DNA from: Aromatoleum tolulyticum
GTDB taxonomy: Bacteria > Pseudomonadota > Gammaproteobacteria > Burkholderiales > Rhodocyclaceae
DNA length: 64,000 nucleotides
Assembly: GCF_900156155.1 (NCBI RefSeq)
Contig: NZ_FTMD01000003.1
Location: 186,001 to 250,000, forward strand
Direction: 5' to 3'
The position numbers and the translations under genes were made by a program. Positions within the stretch are counted from its first letter, which is position 1; each line of letters opens with the position of its first letter. This document shows positions 1 through 8,349 of this stretch, piece by piece. The notes beneath the pieces are model-generated. The model saw nothing but the letters and a program-made list of their open reading frames with translations, had not been told where the DNA came from and searched no databases.

Positions 1-72
1 CGACTCCCGTTATTTGATAGAATGTCGTGTTAAATCCGCGTGGATCAACGGAAACCGAGCAATTCTAACACA

Positions 73-1242
73 ATGAACATGCGACCCAATTCCGCCCTGG
101 CCGTGATGGCCCTCATCGTCGGCCTCGGCGCAGCTCCGTTGCTGCACGCGGCCGACAACGTCGCCCAGATTCAATCGCTCGTGAATCAGGGCCAGCATGC
201 GCAGGCGCTGGCAATGGCCGACCGGGTGCTCGCGGGCAATGCCAAGGAACCGCAGGCGCGCTTCCTCAAGGGAATCGCCCTCACCGAGCTCAACCGCCAG
301 GACGAAGCCGTCGCGGTTTTCCAGAAGCTCACCGAGGATTTCCCCGAACTGCCGGAGCCCTACAACAACCTTGCCGTGCTGTACGCCCAGCAGCGCCAGT
401 ACGACAAGGCGCGTGCGGCCCTGGAAATGGCGATCCGCACCCACCCGAGCTATGCGACCGCCCACGAGAACCTCGGCGATGTCTACGCACGCCTCGCGAG
501 CCAGGCCTACGACAAGGCCCTGCAACTCGACTCGGCCAACACGGCTGCACAGTCCAAGCTCGCACTGATCCGCGAGATGATGTCCTCCGGTTCGCGAACC
601 CGTGTCACCGGACAGGGGGGACAGTCGCGCACCGCCGCAGCTTCGGCTCCGGCCGCAATCCCCGTCCCTGCACCGGCCGCAGCGCCGGCCGCAGTCGCCG
701 GCGCGCCCGCGCCATCCACGCCGGCTCCGGTCGCGCCGGCCGCCGCCACGACTGCCCCTGCGGCCAAGCCGGCGGCACCTGTCGCGGCGCCGGCCCCTGC
801 GGCGGCCTCGACGGCCCCGGTGGCATCGCCCGCCCCTGCGGCGGCACCCACACCCCGCCCTGCAGCGCCGGAACCCGCAACCGTCGCGGCAGCCGGTTCC
901 AACGCCGAGCGCGAAGCACTGCAGACGGTCGAAGCCTGGGCCAAGGCGTGGTCGCGCAAAGACGTGAAGACGTACCTCGGCTTCTACGACAAGGAGTTCC
1001 GCACCCCGGGCGGCGTGTCCCGCAAGGCTTGGGAAGACGAGCGCGAACAGCGCGTGGGCAAACCCGGCCGCATTGCCGTCGACATCGAGAAACCCGACGC
1101 GAAGGTGGACGGCGAAGTGGCAACGGTACGTTTCCGTCAGAACTATGAGTCTGCAGGCTTCACTTCCAGCACGACCAAGACGCTCGAACTCGTCAAGCGT
1201 AACGGTTCGTGGCGCATCCGCCAGGAACGCGTCGGAGGATGA
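73..1242 (+). CDS. Exported TPR-repeat protein with C-terminal Cds6/SnoaL-like domain
   Basis: This is a 389-residue protein. Residues 1-26 look like a signal peptide (basic start, hydrophobic core, cleavage after LLHA). Residues about 30-170 form several TPR repeats. A very Ala/Pro-rich linker follows at about 190-280. The last 100 residues resemble the NTF2/SnoaL-like domain found at the end of Cds6-type L,D-transpeptidases. The ATG at 73 is preferred over an in-frame ATG at 40 because the signal peptide begins there. The stop overlaps the start region of the downstream L,D-transpeptidase, and both proteins end in the same domain type, which suggests a joint role in peptidoglycan remodelling. 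That role is inferred; the TPR fold and export signal are visible. Confidence 0.8.
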   Translation: MNMRPNSALAVMALIVGLGAAPLLHAADNVAQIQSLVNQGQHAQALAMADRVLAGNAKEPQARFLKGIALTELNRQDEAVAVFQKLTEDFPELPEPYNNLAVLYAQQRQYDKARAALEMAIRTHPSYATAHENLGDVYARLASQAYDKALQLDSANTAAQSKLALIREMMSSGSRTRVTGQGGQSRTAAASAPAAIPVPAPAAAPAAVAGAPAPSTPAPVAPAAATTAPAAKPAAPVAAPAPAAASTAPVASPAPAAAPTPRPAAPEPATVAAAGSNAEREALQTVEAWAKAWSRKDVKTYLGFYDKEFRTPGGVSRKAWEDEREQRVGKPGRIAVDIEKPDAKVDGEVATVRFRQNYESAGFTSSTTKTLELVKRNGSWRIRQERVGG

Positions 1243-1247
1243 CGGAA

Positions 1248-2453
1248 ATGCCCCTCGGACGGAAACCGTTCGCCCGACTGCTCGCCACCCTGGCCGTGGC
1301 GACTCTGCCACTCGTGGCGACCGGCGCACCGGCTCCGCGTGGCATCTCCGATTCCGGTCCGGATGCGTCGCTCGAATACGTCTTCACCGAAATCGAAGCG
1401 AACCGGCTCGACGCGGCACTCGAAAGAACCGAGGAGGTGCTGCGCGCCTACCCCAATTTCCGGCTTGCCCATCTGATCAAGGGCGACCTGCTGCTGGCCC
1501 GCTCCAAGCCGATCTCGACGTTCGGCAATGCACCGGCACCCGCAGAACGGGTCAGTGAACTGCGCGATGAAGCCATTGCGAGGCTGCGTGCCTATCGCGA
1601 GCGTCCCGCGGCGGCGACCTACATCCCGCGCTATCTCCTGCAGATGGGTCCGGACCAGCGCTTTGCGGTCGTCGTCGACACCAAACGCGCACGTCTGTAC
1701 GTATATGCCAACGAGGGCGGAAAGCCGCGCTTCGTCGCCGACTACTACATCAGTCATGGCAAGGCCGGCACGGACAAGCGCGTCGAGGGAGACAACAAGA
1801 CGCCGCTCGGCGTGTATGAAGTGACCTCCTTCATCGAGCAGGCAAAACTGCCGGATCTATACGGCATCGGCGCCTTCCCGATCAATTACCCAAACGAGTG
1901 GGACCGACGGCTCGGACGCACCGGACACGGAATCTGGCTGCACGGAACCCCGAGCAACACCTACGCCCGGCCGCCGCTGTCTTCCGAAGGCTGCGTCACG
2001 CTTGCGAATCAGGATTTTCTCAAGCTTTCGAACTTCGTCCAGCCCGGACTCACGCCGGTGATCATCAGCAACGACATCGAATGGCTGTCGCTGGACGACT
2101 GGCAGGCCGAACGCCGCAACCTGCAACTGGCGATCGAAGACTGGCGCCGCGACTGGGAAAAGGCCGGCGAGGTGGGCCGTTACCTCTCGCATTATTCGAA
2201 GGACTTCCGCAGCGACACCCAGAATTTCGCGGAATGGTCGGAACAGAAACGCAAGGTCGCGGCTAGCCGCCAATGGATCAAGGTGCGCCTCGACAAATTG
2301 AGCATGTTCCGGAATCCCGGGCGAGACGACATCGTGGTCGTGACCTTCGAGCAGGACTACCGCAGCGACGACCTGTCCGACCGTGTCCGCAAGCGCCAGT
2401 ACTGGCTCAAGGAAGGCGGTCGATGGAAGATCGTCTATGAGGGCAAGGCCTGA
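1248..2453 (+). CDS. L,D-transpeptidase (YkuD family) with C-terminal Cds6-like domain
   Basis: This is an exported protein of 401 residues. A signal peptide ends near ATGAPA. The central YkuD catalytic domain carries the family signature HGTP...SSEGCVTL, in which the Cys is the nucleophile and the upstream His is the conserved partner. L,D-transpeptidases form 3-3 peptidoglycan cross-links or attach proteins to peptidoglycan in the periplasm. The last 110 residues match the NTF2-like tail of the preceding gene product. ATGs at 1239 and 1248 are both possible; GGAGG at 1234-1238 is correctly spaced only for 1248, while 1239 would give a 4-base stop/start overlap. The substrate and reaction type are not determinable from sequence. 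Confidence 0.87.
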   Translation: MPLGRKPFARLLATLAVATLPLVATGAPAPRGISDSGPDASLEYVFTEIEANRLDAALERTEEVLRAYPNFRLAHLIKGDLLLARSKPISTFGNAPAPAERVSELRDEAIARLRAYRERPAAATYIPRYLLQMGPDQRFAVVVDTKRARLYVYANEGGKPRFVADYYISHGKAGTDKRVEGDNKTPLGVYEVTSFIEQAKLPDLYGIGAFPINYPNEWDRRLGRTGHGIWLHGTPSNTYARPPLSSEGCVTLANQDFLKLSNFVQPGLTPVIISNDIEWLSLDDWQAERRNLQLAIEDWRRDWEKAGEVGRYLSHYSKDFRSDTQNFAEWSEQKRKVAASRQWIKVRLDKLSMFRNPGRDDIVVVTFEQDYRSDDLSDRVRKRQYWLKEGGRWKIVYEGKA

Positions 2454-2492
2454 GGGCCGTCCGACAATTTCACTCCCGAACGGAAGCTCGAC

Positions 2493-3071
2493 ATGAAACG
2501 CTTTTTCGCAAGCCTGTTCCTCTTCGTCTGCTGCACCGTCGCACAGGCCGCCAATCCCGTCATCGAAATGCGCACCAATCAGGGCACGATCCTCCTCGAA
2601 CTATTTGCGGACAAGGCGCCCAAGTCGGTCGAGAACTTCCTCGAATATGCGAAGAGCGGCCACTACAACGGCACGATCTTTCACCGCGTCATCGACGGTT
2701 TCATGATCCAGGGTGGAGGCTTCGACGGCTCGATGAGCCAGAAGCCGACACGCGCACCTATCGAGAACGAAGCCAAGAACGGCCTGCGCAACGAAACGGG
2801 CACGCTCGCAATGGCACGGACCTCCGCCCCCCATTCCGCCACCTCCCAGTTCTTTATCAACCTCATCGACAACAGCTTCCTCGACTACCCGTCGCGCGAC
2901 GGCTGGGGCTATGCGGTGTTCGGCAAGGTCACGAGCGGCATGGACGTCGTGCAGAAGATCGGCAAGACGCGCACCGGTGTCGTTGGCGGCATGCCCAACG
3001 TCCCGGCCGAACCGATAGTCATCGAATCGGTCCGCCTCATTGAGGCTGCCAAGACCGGTCAAACCAAGTAA
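2493..3071 (+). CDS. ppiA: Periplasmic cyclophilin-type peptidyl-prolyl isomerase
   Basis: The product is 192 residues. It starts with a clear Sec signal peptide ([19 protein letters not shown]) followed by one cyclophilin domain. The conserved catalytic features are visible: [13 protein letters not shown] and SQFFINL, with the catalytic Arg, Phe and Gln, and a WGYAVFG element. It would catalyse cis-trans isomerisation of prolyl bonds during folding of exported proteins. A second cyclophilin without a signal peptide follows 20 bases later, giving a periplasmic/cytoplasmic pair. Confidence 0.93.
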   Translation: MKRFFASLFLFVCCTVAQAANPVIEMRTNQGTILLELFADKAPKSVENFLEYAKSGHYNGTIFHRVIDGFMIQGGGFDGSMSQKPTRAPIENEAKNGLRNETGTLAMARTSAPHSATSQFFINLIDNSFLDYPSRDGWGYAVFGKVTSGMDVVQKIGKTRTGVVGGMPNVPAEPIVIESVRLIEAAKTGQTK

Positions 3072-3091
3072 CGAGCCCCAAGGAGCCCCAC

Positions 3092-3586
3092 ATGGCAGTC
3101 AAGCTTCATACGAATCACGGCACGATCACCCTCGAACTCGACGCCGACAAGGCACCCGAGACGGTCAAGAACTTCCTCGACTACGTCAGCGCGGGCCACT
3201 ACGACAACACCATCTTCCATCGCGTGATCAAGAACTTCATGATCCAGGGCGGCGGTTTCGAGCCCGGCATGAAGCAGAAGCCCACCGGCGAGCAGATCAA
3301 GAACGAGGCCGACAACGGCCTGAAGAACCTCACGGGCACGATCGCAATGGCCCGCACCCAGGCGCCCCACTCCGCCACGGCCCAGTTCTTCATCAACGTC
3401 GTCGATAACGACTTCCTCAATTACCGCGCACCGGACGTCCAGGGCTGGGGCTACTGCGTGTTCGGCCGCGTCACCGAAGGCATGGACGTCGTAAACAGCA
3501 TCCGCGCGGTGCGTACGGGTTCGAGCGGCTTCCACCAGGACGTGCCGGTCGAGGACGTCATCATCGAACGCGCCGAAATCGTCTGA
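3092..3586 (+). CDS. ppiB: Cytoplasmic cyclophilin-type peptidyl-prolyl isomerase
   Basis: This is a 164-residue single-domain cyclophilin with no signal peptide, the usual size of PpiB. It contains [15 protein letters not shown] and [11 protein letters not shown], the catalytic Arg and Gln motifs of the family. The strong Shine-Dalgarno-like AAGGAG lies just upstream of the ATG. The sequence is closely similar to the preceding exported cyclophilin, so the pair probably arose by duplication. It probably assists folding in the cytoplasm. Confidence 0.94.
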   Translation: MAVKLHTNHGTITLELDADKAPETVKNFLDYVSAGHYDNTIFHRVIKNFMIQGGGFEPGMKQKPTGEQIKNEADNGLKNLTGTIAMARTQAPHSATAQFFINVVDNDFLNYRAPDVQGWGYCVFGRVTEGMDVVNSIRAVRTGSSGFHQDVPVEDVIIERAEIV

Positions 3587-3624
3587 TATCGACGGGCCGA
3601 CCCGCTTCAAGCACCCCTACGCGC

Positions 3625-4341
3625 ATGTCGGCCCTCTTCATCGCGGATCTGCACCTCTCGGAGCACTGTCCGGACAACACCCGCGCTTTCCTCGGCCTGC
3701 TTGCAGGGCAGGCGCGCGGGGTTGATGCCCTGTACATCCTCGGGGATCTGTTCGAGTACTGGGCCGGCGACGACGATTGCGGCATCCCGCTGAACCGCGA
3801 GATCGGAGAAGCCCTTGCGACACTCGCCGCGCGGGGTACGCGGATCGGCTTTGTCGCAGGGAATCGCGATTTTCTCGTGGGCGAAGACTTCGCGCGTCAT
3901 GCGGGGCTGACCATCCTTGCCGATCCCACGGTGCTCGATCTCGATGGCCGGCGGGTGCTGATCACCCATGGCGACAGCCTCTGCACCGATGACCATGCCT
4001 ATCAGGCTTTCCGTCATCAGGTCCGTTCCCCCCAGTGGCAGAGGGCATTTCTCGCACGCCCCCTCGAAGAACGCAAGCAGGTGATCGAGGGTCTGCGTCG
4101 ACATAGCGAAACGGCGAAGCAGGAAAAGACTCTGGACATCATGGACGTGAACGCCGCAGCCGTGGATGCCCTGCTGCGAGCCCACGACTACCCGACGCTC
4201 ATCCATGGCCATACGCACCGACCGGCACGCCATGTACATCAAGTGGACGGTCGGGCATGCGAGCGCTGGGTTCTCTCCGACTGGCGCGGAACGGCGAACT
4301 GGCTGCTTTGGGACGGAACAGAATTCCGCCCCGGCCCTTGA
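3625..4341 (+). CDS. lpxH: UDP-2,3-diacylglucosamine diphosphatase
   Basis: This 238-residue calcineurin-like metallophosphoesterase hydrolyses UDP-2,3-diacylglucosamine to lipid X in lipid A synthesis at the cytoplasmic face of the inner membrane. The metal-binding motifs are in order: DLHLSE near the N-terminus, GDLFEYWAGDD, GNRDF, THGDSLCTDD, and HGHTHRPARH near residue 195. The DLHLSE/GDLFEYW form is typical of LpxH. The length matches E. coli LpxH (240). It lies 38 bases after ppiB; the ppiB-lpxH neighbourhood is also seen in other proteobacteria. Confidence 0.95.
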   Translation: MSALFIADLHLSEHCPDNTRAFLGLLAGQARGVDALYILGDLFEYWAGDDDCGIPLNREIGEALATLAARGTRIGFVAGNRDFLVGEDFARHAGLTILADPTVLDLDGRRVLITHGDSLCTDDHAYQAFRHQVRSPQWQRAFLARPLEERKQVIEGLRRHSETAKQEKTLDIMDVNAAAVDALLRAHDYPTLIHGHTHRPARHVHQVDGRACERWVLSDWRGTANWLLWDGTEFRPGP

Positions 4342-4361
4342 GAAACTCTCGCGCGTAACAA

Positions 4362-4385
4362 GGGGGCGCCAAGCGCGCCGCCCCC
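4362..4385. terminator. Hairpin between convergent lpxH and metZ
   Basis: An inverted repeat GGGGGCG / CGCCCCC lies 20 bases after the lpxH stop and 10 bases after the metZ stop on the other strand. There is no good T-run, so it is only a possible bidirectional terminator. Confidence 0.4.
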
Positions 4386-4395
4386 GCGACGCCTG

Positions 4396-5565
4396 TCAGC
4401 CCGCCAGGCCGCGTGCGAGATCCGCGCGCAAATCCTCGACCGCCTCCAGGCCGACAGCGATACGCAGCAGTCCCTCGGTAATGCCTGCCGCAGCACGCGC
4501 TTCGGCACTGATGCGCCCATGCGTCGTGGACGCCGGATGGGTGATGGTGGTCTTGGCATCGCCAAGATTCGCGGTGATCGAGATCATGCGCGTCGAATCC
4601 ACGACCCGCCATGCGCCCTCACGCCCTCCGGCGACCTCGAAGCTGACGATCGCCCCGCCGGACTTCTGCTGGCGCATCGCGAGTTCGTGCTGCGGATGGG
4701 AGGCGAGGCCGGGGTAATACACCCTCTCGACACCCGCTTGCTGCTCGAGCCAGCGCGCGAGTTCGATCGCGGTCGCCGACTGTGCCTCCATGCGGATGCG
4801 CAGAGTTTCCAGCCCCTTCAGGATCACCCACGCATTGAAGGGCGAAATCGACGGTCCTGCCGTGCGCAGGAATTTCAACACTTCGTCGACGATGACTTTC
4901 TTGCCAACCACCGCACCACCGAGCACCCGCCCCTGGCCATCCAGGTACTTCGTCGCGGAATGCACGACTACGTCGGCCCCCATTTCGAGCGGGCGCTGCA
5001 GCGCCGGGGTGCAGAAACAATTGTCGACGGCGAGGATCGCACCGCAGGCATGTGCGATCTCTGCCACGGCGGCGATGTCGATGACCTCGGTGAGGGGATT
5101 CGAGGGCGTCTCGATGAAAAAGAGCCGCGTGCGCGCCTTGATCGCAGCGCGATAGGCATCCGGGTCGGTCGCGGGCACGAAGGTCGTCTCGATGCCGAAC
5201 TTCGCCAGGATCGTCCCGAAGAGCTGCTGCGTCGCCCCGAAAAGCCCCATCGACGCGACCACGTGGTCACCCGCCTGCAGCGTCGCCATGGCGAGCGACA
5301 GGATCGCGGACATGCCCGACGCGGTAGCGACGCAGGCTTCGCCGCCCTCGAGGGCGGCGAGGCGCTGCTGCATCGCCGTCACGGTGGGATTCGTGAAGCG
5401 CGCGTAGACGTTGCCCTCGTCCGCGCCGGAGAAGCGGGCCGCGGCCTGCGCGGCGTTGTCGAAGACGAAGCTCGAAGTGAGATAGAGGGCTTCGCTGTGT
5501 TCATTGAACTGGCTGCGCGCGATGCCGGCGCGCACCGCCAGGGTGTCGAACTCGTATTCGCTCAT
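4396..5565 (-). CDS. metZ: O-succinylhomoserine sulfhydrylase
   Basis: This is a 389-residue PLP enzyme of the Cys/Met metabolism family. It is expected to make homocysteine directly from O-succinylhomoserine and sulfide. The PLP lysine lies in SATKYLDGQGRVLGG, and the N-terminal YARFTNPTV and ASGMSAI motifs are present. The SATKYLDGQGR version and the position downstream of purF are typical of MetZ rather than MetB or MetC. The gene ends the long leftward cluster, 19 bases after purF. A 13-base tandem repeat fills this short gap. Acyl-donor specificity (succinyl versus acetyl) is from family knowledge. Confidence 0.93.
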   Translation of the reverse strand: MSEYEFDTLAVRAGIARSQFNEHSEALYLTSSFVFDNAAQAAARFSGADEGNVYARFTNPTVTAMQQRLAALEGGEACVATASGMSAILSLAMATLQAGDHVVASMGLFGATQQLFGTILAKFGIETTFVPATDPDAYRAAIKARTRLFFIETPSNPLTEVIDIAAVAEIAHACGAILAVDNCFCTPALQRPLEMGADVVVHSATKYLDGQGRVLGGAVVGKKVIVDEVLKFLRTAGPSISPFNAWVILKGLETLRIRMEAQSATAIELARWLEQQAGVERVYYPGLASHPQHELAMRQQKSGGAIVSFEVAGGREGAWRVVDSTRMISITANLGDAKTTITHPASTTHGRISAEARAAAGITEGLLRIAVGLEAVEDLRADLARGLAG

Positions 5566-5584
5566 GTCCGCTCAGTTGTCCTGC

Positions 5585-7108
5585 TCAGTTGTCCTGATTT
5601 GCGACCAGGTTCAGGTCGAGTTGCCCGCCTTCGCCATCGTCGCCCGACTTGGTCTCGCCACGCTGGTTCTCGACGCCGTTCAGGTATTCGGGCGTGATGT
5701 CGCCGGTGATGTAGGAGCCGTCGAAACAGGACGTCTCGAAGAACTTGATCGCGGGATTGACCGCCCGCACGGCGGCCTTGAGATCGGCGATATCCTGATA
5801 GATCAGTCCGTCCGCTCCGATGACCCGGCAGATCTCTTCCTCATTGCGATCGGCCGCGATCAGTTCGGCGCGGGTCGGCATGTCGATGCCGTACACGTTC
5901 GCATAGCGAACCGGCGGCGCTGCAGACGCGAGGTACACCTTCACGGCGCCGGCGTCGCGAGCCATGGTGACGATCTCGCGGCTGGTGGTACCGCGGACGA
6001 TGGAGTCGTCGACCAGCAGTACCTTCTTGCCCTTGAATTCCTGCGGGATGGTGTTGAGCTTCTGGCGCACCGACTTACGCCGGGTCGCCTGGCCGGGCAT
6101 GATGAAAGTGCGCCCGATGTAGCGGTTCTTCACGAACCCTTCGCGGTAGGGGAGGTTCAGCCGATGGGCCATCTCCATCGCAGAGGGACGGCTGGAATCT
6201 GGGATGGGGATCACGACGTCGATGTCCGCGTGGGGCACGACGCGCTTGAGCTTGTCGGCGAGGAATTCACCCATTTTCACGCGCGACTCGTAAACCGACA
6301 CTCCGTCGATCACCGAGTCCGGACGCGCGAGATACACGAACTCGAACATGCACGGCGCTTCGACCGTCTTCTCCGCACACTGGCGGCTGCGGAAATTGCC
6401 CTGTGTGTCGATGAGAATCGCTTCGCCCGGCGCCACGTCACGCAACGTCTTGAACCCGAGCACGTCCATCGCGACCGACTCGGATGCGACGAGCCATTCA
6501 TGGCCGCCGTTGACATCGTTGCGCCCCACGACGAGCGGACGGATGCCGAACGGATCACGGAAGGCCAGCAACCCGAACCCGGCGATCATCACCACAACCG
6601 CATACGCACCACGGCAACGGCGATGCACGCCCGCCACTGCGCGGAAGACGGCGTCCTCGTCGAGCTTGAAGCCCTTGGCAGCAGCCTGCAGTTCGTGCGC
6701 GAGCACGTTCAGCAGCACCTCGGAATCAGAGTTGGTGTTGATGTGGCGCAGGTCGGAGAGGAACATCTCGCGCTTCAGTTCCTCGGAGTTCGTCAGGTTG
6801 CCGTTATGGGCCAGCAGCAGGCCGAAGGGCGAATTGACGTAGAAAGGCTGCGCTTCGGCCGGATTGCACGCCGACCCCGCGGTCGGGTAGCGGACATGGC
6901 CGATACCCCAATTGCCGACCAGATTGCGCATGTTGCGGGTGCGGAACACGTCGCGCACGAGCCCGGGCCCCTTGTGCATGAGGAAGCGCCCGCCCTCCGA
7001 CGTGGCGATGCCTGCCGCATCCTGTCCGCGGTGCTGCAGCACCTGCAGGCCGTCATAGAGCAACTGATTGACCGGGGATTTTGCAACGACCCCAATGATT
7101 CCGCACAT
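5585..7108 (-). CDS. purF: Amidophosphoribosyltransferase
   Basis: PurF catalyses the first committed step of purine synthesis, moving glutamine amide nitrogen to PRPP. The 507-residue product matches the E. coli length (505). The start at 7108 gives MCGIIGVVAKS, whose Cys2 becomes the N-terminal nucleophile of the glutaminase after Met removal. The longer reading frame upstream is rejected for that reason. The PRPP-binding signature VLLVDDSIVRGTTSREIV lies in the C-terminal phosphoribosyltransferase domain. It sits 10 bases after cvpA, the classic cvpA-purF pair. Confidence 0.97.
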   Translation of the reverse strand: MCGIIGVVAKSPVNQLLYDGLQVLQHRGQDAAGIATSEGGRFLMHKGPGLVRDVFRTRNMRNLVGNWGIGHVRYPTAGSACNPAEAQPFYVNSPFGLLLAHNGNLTNSEELKREMFLSDLRHINTNSDSEVLLNVLAHELQAAAKGFKLDEDAVFRAVAGVHRRCRGAYAVVVMIAGFGLLAFRDPFGIRPLVVGRNDVNGGHEWLVASESVAMDVLGFKTLRDVAPGEAILIDTQGNFRSRQCAEKTVEAPCMFEFVYLARPDSVIDGVSVYESRVKMGEFLADKLKRVVPHADIDVVIPIPDSSRPSAMEMAHRLNLPYREGFVKNRYIGRTFIMPGQATRRKSVRQKLNTIPQEFKGKKVLLVDDSIVRGTTSREIVTMARDAGAVKVYLASAAPPVRYANVYGIDMPTRAELIAADRNEEEICRVIGADGLIYQDIADLKAAVRAVNPAIKFFETSCFDGSYITGDITPEYLNGVENQRGETKSGDDGEGGQLDLNLVANQDN

Positions 7109-7118
7109 GGAATAGCAC

Positions 7119-7610
7119 CTATCTGAATCGAATCTTTGTAGCCACCACATCGGGCAGCCACGGTTTGGCAGCGATGACCGCCGTCTCCAGCGGAGGAGCG
7201 AACATTGCGTTGGACCACCATGGTTCGCGCGCAATCCCGATCAGACCGCCGAGCAGCACCACCGCGACGGCGATGGCAATACCGCGGGCGACACCGAACA
7301 GCGCGCCGAACACCCGGTCGGCAGTGCCGAGCCCAACCGCCTTGAGCAGCTCGCGCAGCAGGAAACGCAACAAGGCAGCAAGCATCAGCACCGCGACGAA
7401 GATCAGCGCAAATCCGGCGATCTGGCGCCAGGCCGGTTCGACGATCATGCCGCCGAACAGCACCGCCGCATCGCCGGCGTAGCGCCAGGCTGCAAAGAGC
7501 GCAACCGCCCACGCGAGCAGCGCGATCACCTCGCTTACCAATCCGCGCCACATGCCGATCGCCGCCGACAAAGCGAGAACTCCGAGGAATGCGTAATCGA
7601 ATACCGTCAT
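7119..7610 (-). CDS. cvpA: CvpA family inner-membrane protein
   Basis: This 163-residue protein has four hydrophobic segments (about residues 5-22, 26-45, 60-85 and 100-125), as in CvpA. CvpA was named for its need in colicin V production and has been linked to envelope stress, but its molecular role is unknown. The MTVFDYAFLGVLALSAAIGMWRG start is typical of the family. It is directly upstream of purF, its usual partner. Confidence 0.93.
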   Translation of the reverse strand: MTVFDYAFLGVLALSAAIGMWRGLVSEVIALLAWAVALFAAWRYAGDAAVLFGGMIVEPAWRQIAGFALIFVAVLMLAALLRFLLRELLKAVGLGTADRVFGALFGVARGIAIAVAVVLLGGLIGIAREPWWSNAMFAPPLETAVIAAKPWLPDVVATKIRFR

Positions 7611-7629
7611 CGCAGGAATCTGCGCGTGC

Positions 7630-8349
7630 TCATTTCGGCACGACCGAACCGCTCAATCCACTCGCCCGGACCCGCTGGGCAGCTTTTTCGGCATCATCGC
7701 GCCCGCCGAATGGTCCGACCCGCACGCGCGTCATCGCGCCGACCTTTTCAGTGTAGGCTGCGAAACCCCGCCTTTTCAGGTCTGCCGCAATCGACGCGGC
7801 CTTGCCGCCGTCACCAAAGGCGCCGATCTGGACGACGAAACTGCTTGCCGCTGCGGAGGCGGAAGGCACGGCGGGTTTGCCTTCGAGAATGGCCAAGGCA
7901 CGAGCGCTGTCGGTTGTGGCGATCTTCGCCGCCGGCGATGGCGCCGTCTTGAGGGGCTCGACCGCAGAGCTTGCCGGTCCTGCGCCCCTTGGTACGTCGG
8001 TTGCGGCGGGGGCAGGAGCCGGGCGTTGCGGAGGCGGCACGCCTGCCGCGACTTCCTGCCTTGGCACCTCGGAGGAACCTGAAGCAGGCGGCTGCTCCTC
8101 GGGCGGAGGCGCAAGTTGCAGGTCGGGATCTCGCGCCGAGCGCCCTGCAATGGGGCGCGACAGGGTGTTGTCGGCCTCGCGGTCGGGAATCGTGACCTGG
8201 ATATCCTGCGCCGGAGCACTCGGCTCCTGATCCATCACCATCGGGAGGATGATCGCTGCGAGCAGCGCCAGAGCAGCCGCTCCCACCAAGCGGCGCCTGG
8301 CGCGCTTCTTGAGTTCGACGTTGTCGCTATCGGTCACGCGGAGCCTCAA
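7630..8349 (-). CDS. SPOR domain protein (DedD-like)
   Basis: The product is 239 residues: a short cytoplasmic basic segment, one transmembrane helix at about residues 20-40, a Pro/Ala-rich periplasmic linker, and a C-terminal SPOR domain (about 168-239, beginning SFVVQIGAFGDGGKA). SPOR domains bind denuded septal peptidoglycan and bring proteins to the division site. The gene order folC-SPOR-cvpA-purF corresponds to dedD of E. coli. The start overlaps the folC stop by 4 bases, implying translational coupling. Confidence 0.9.
   Translation of the reverse strand: MRLRVTDSDNVELKKRARRRLVGAAALALLAAIILPMVMDQEPSAPAQDIQVTIPDREADNTLSRPIAGRSARDPDLQLAPPPEEQPPASGSSEVPRQEVAAGVPPPQRPAPAPAATDVPRGAGPASSAVEPLKTAPSPAAKIATTDSARALAILEGKPAVPSASAAASSFVVQIGAFGDGGKAASIAADLKRRGFAAYTEKVGAMTRVRVGPFGGRDDAEKAAQRVRASGLSGSVVPK

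Noticed and set aside
660-900. Repetitive Ala/Pro-coding DNA as a possible DNA repeat element
   Set aside because: The repetition is at the protein level (linker of Ala and Pro codons); there is no exact DNA repeat unit.
10-1329. 439-residue reading frame on the minus strand
   Set aside because: It is antisense to the TPR protein gene and its sequence is Arg/Gly-rich low complexity mirroring the Ala/Pro linker; no domain is seen.
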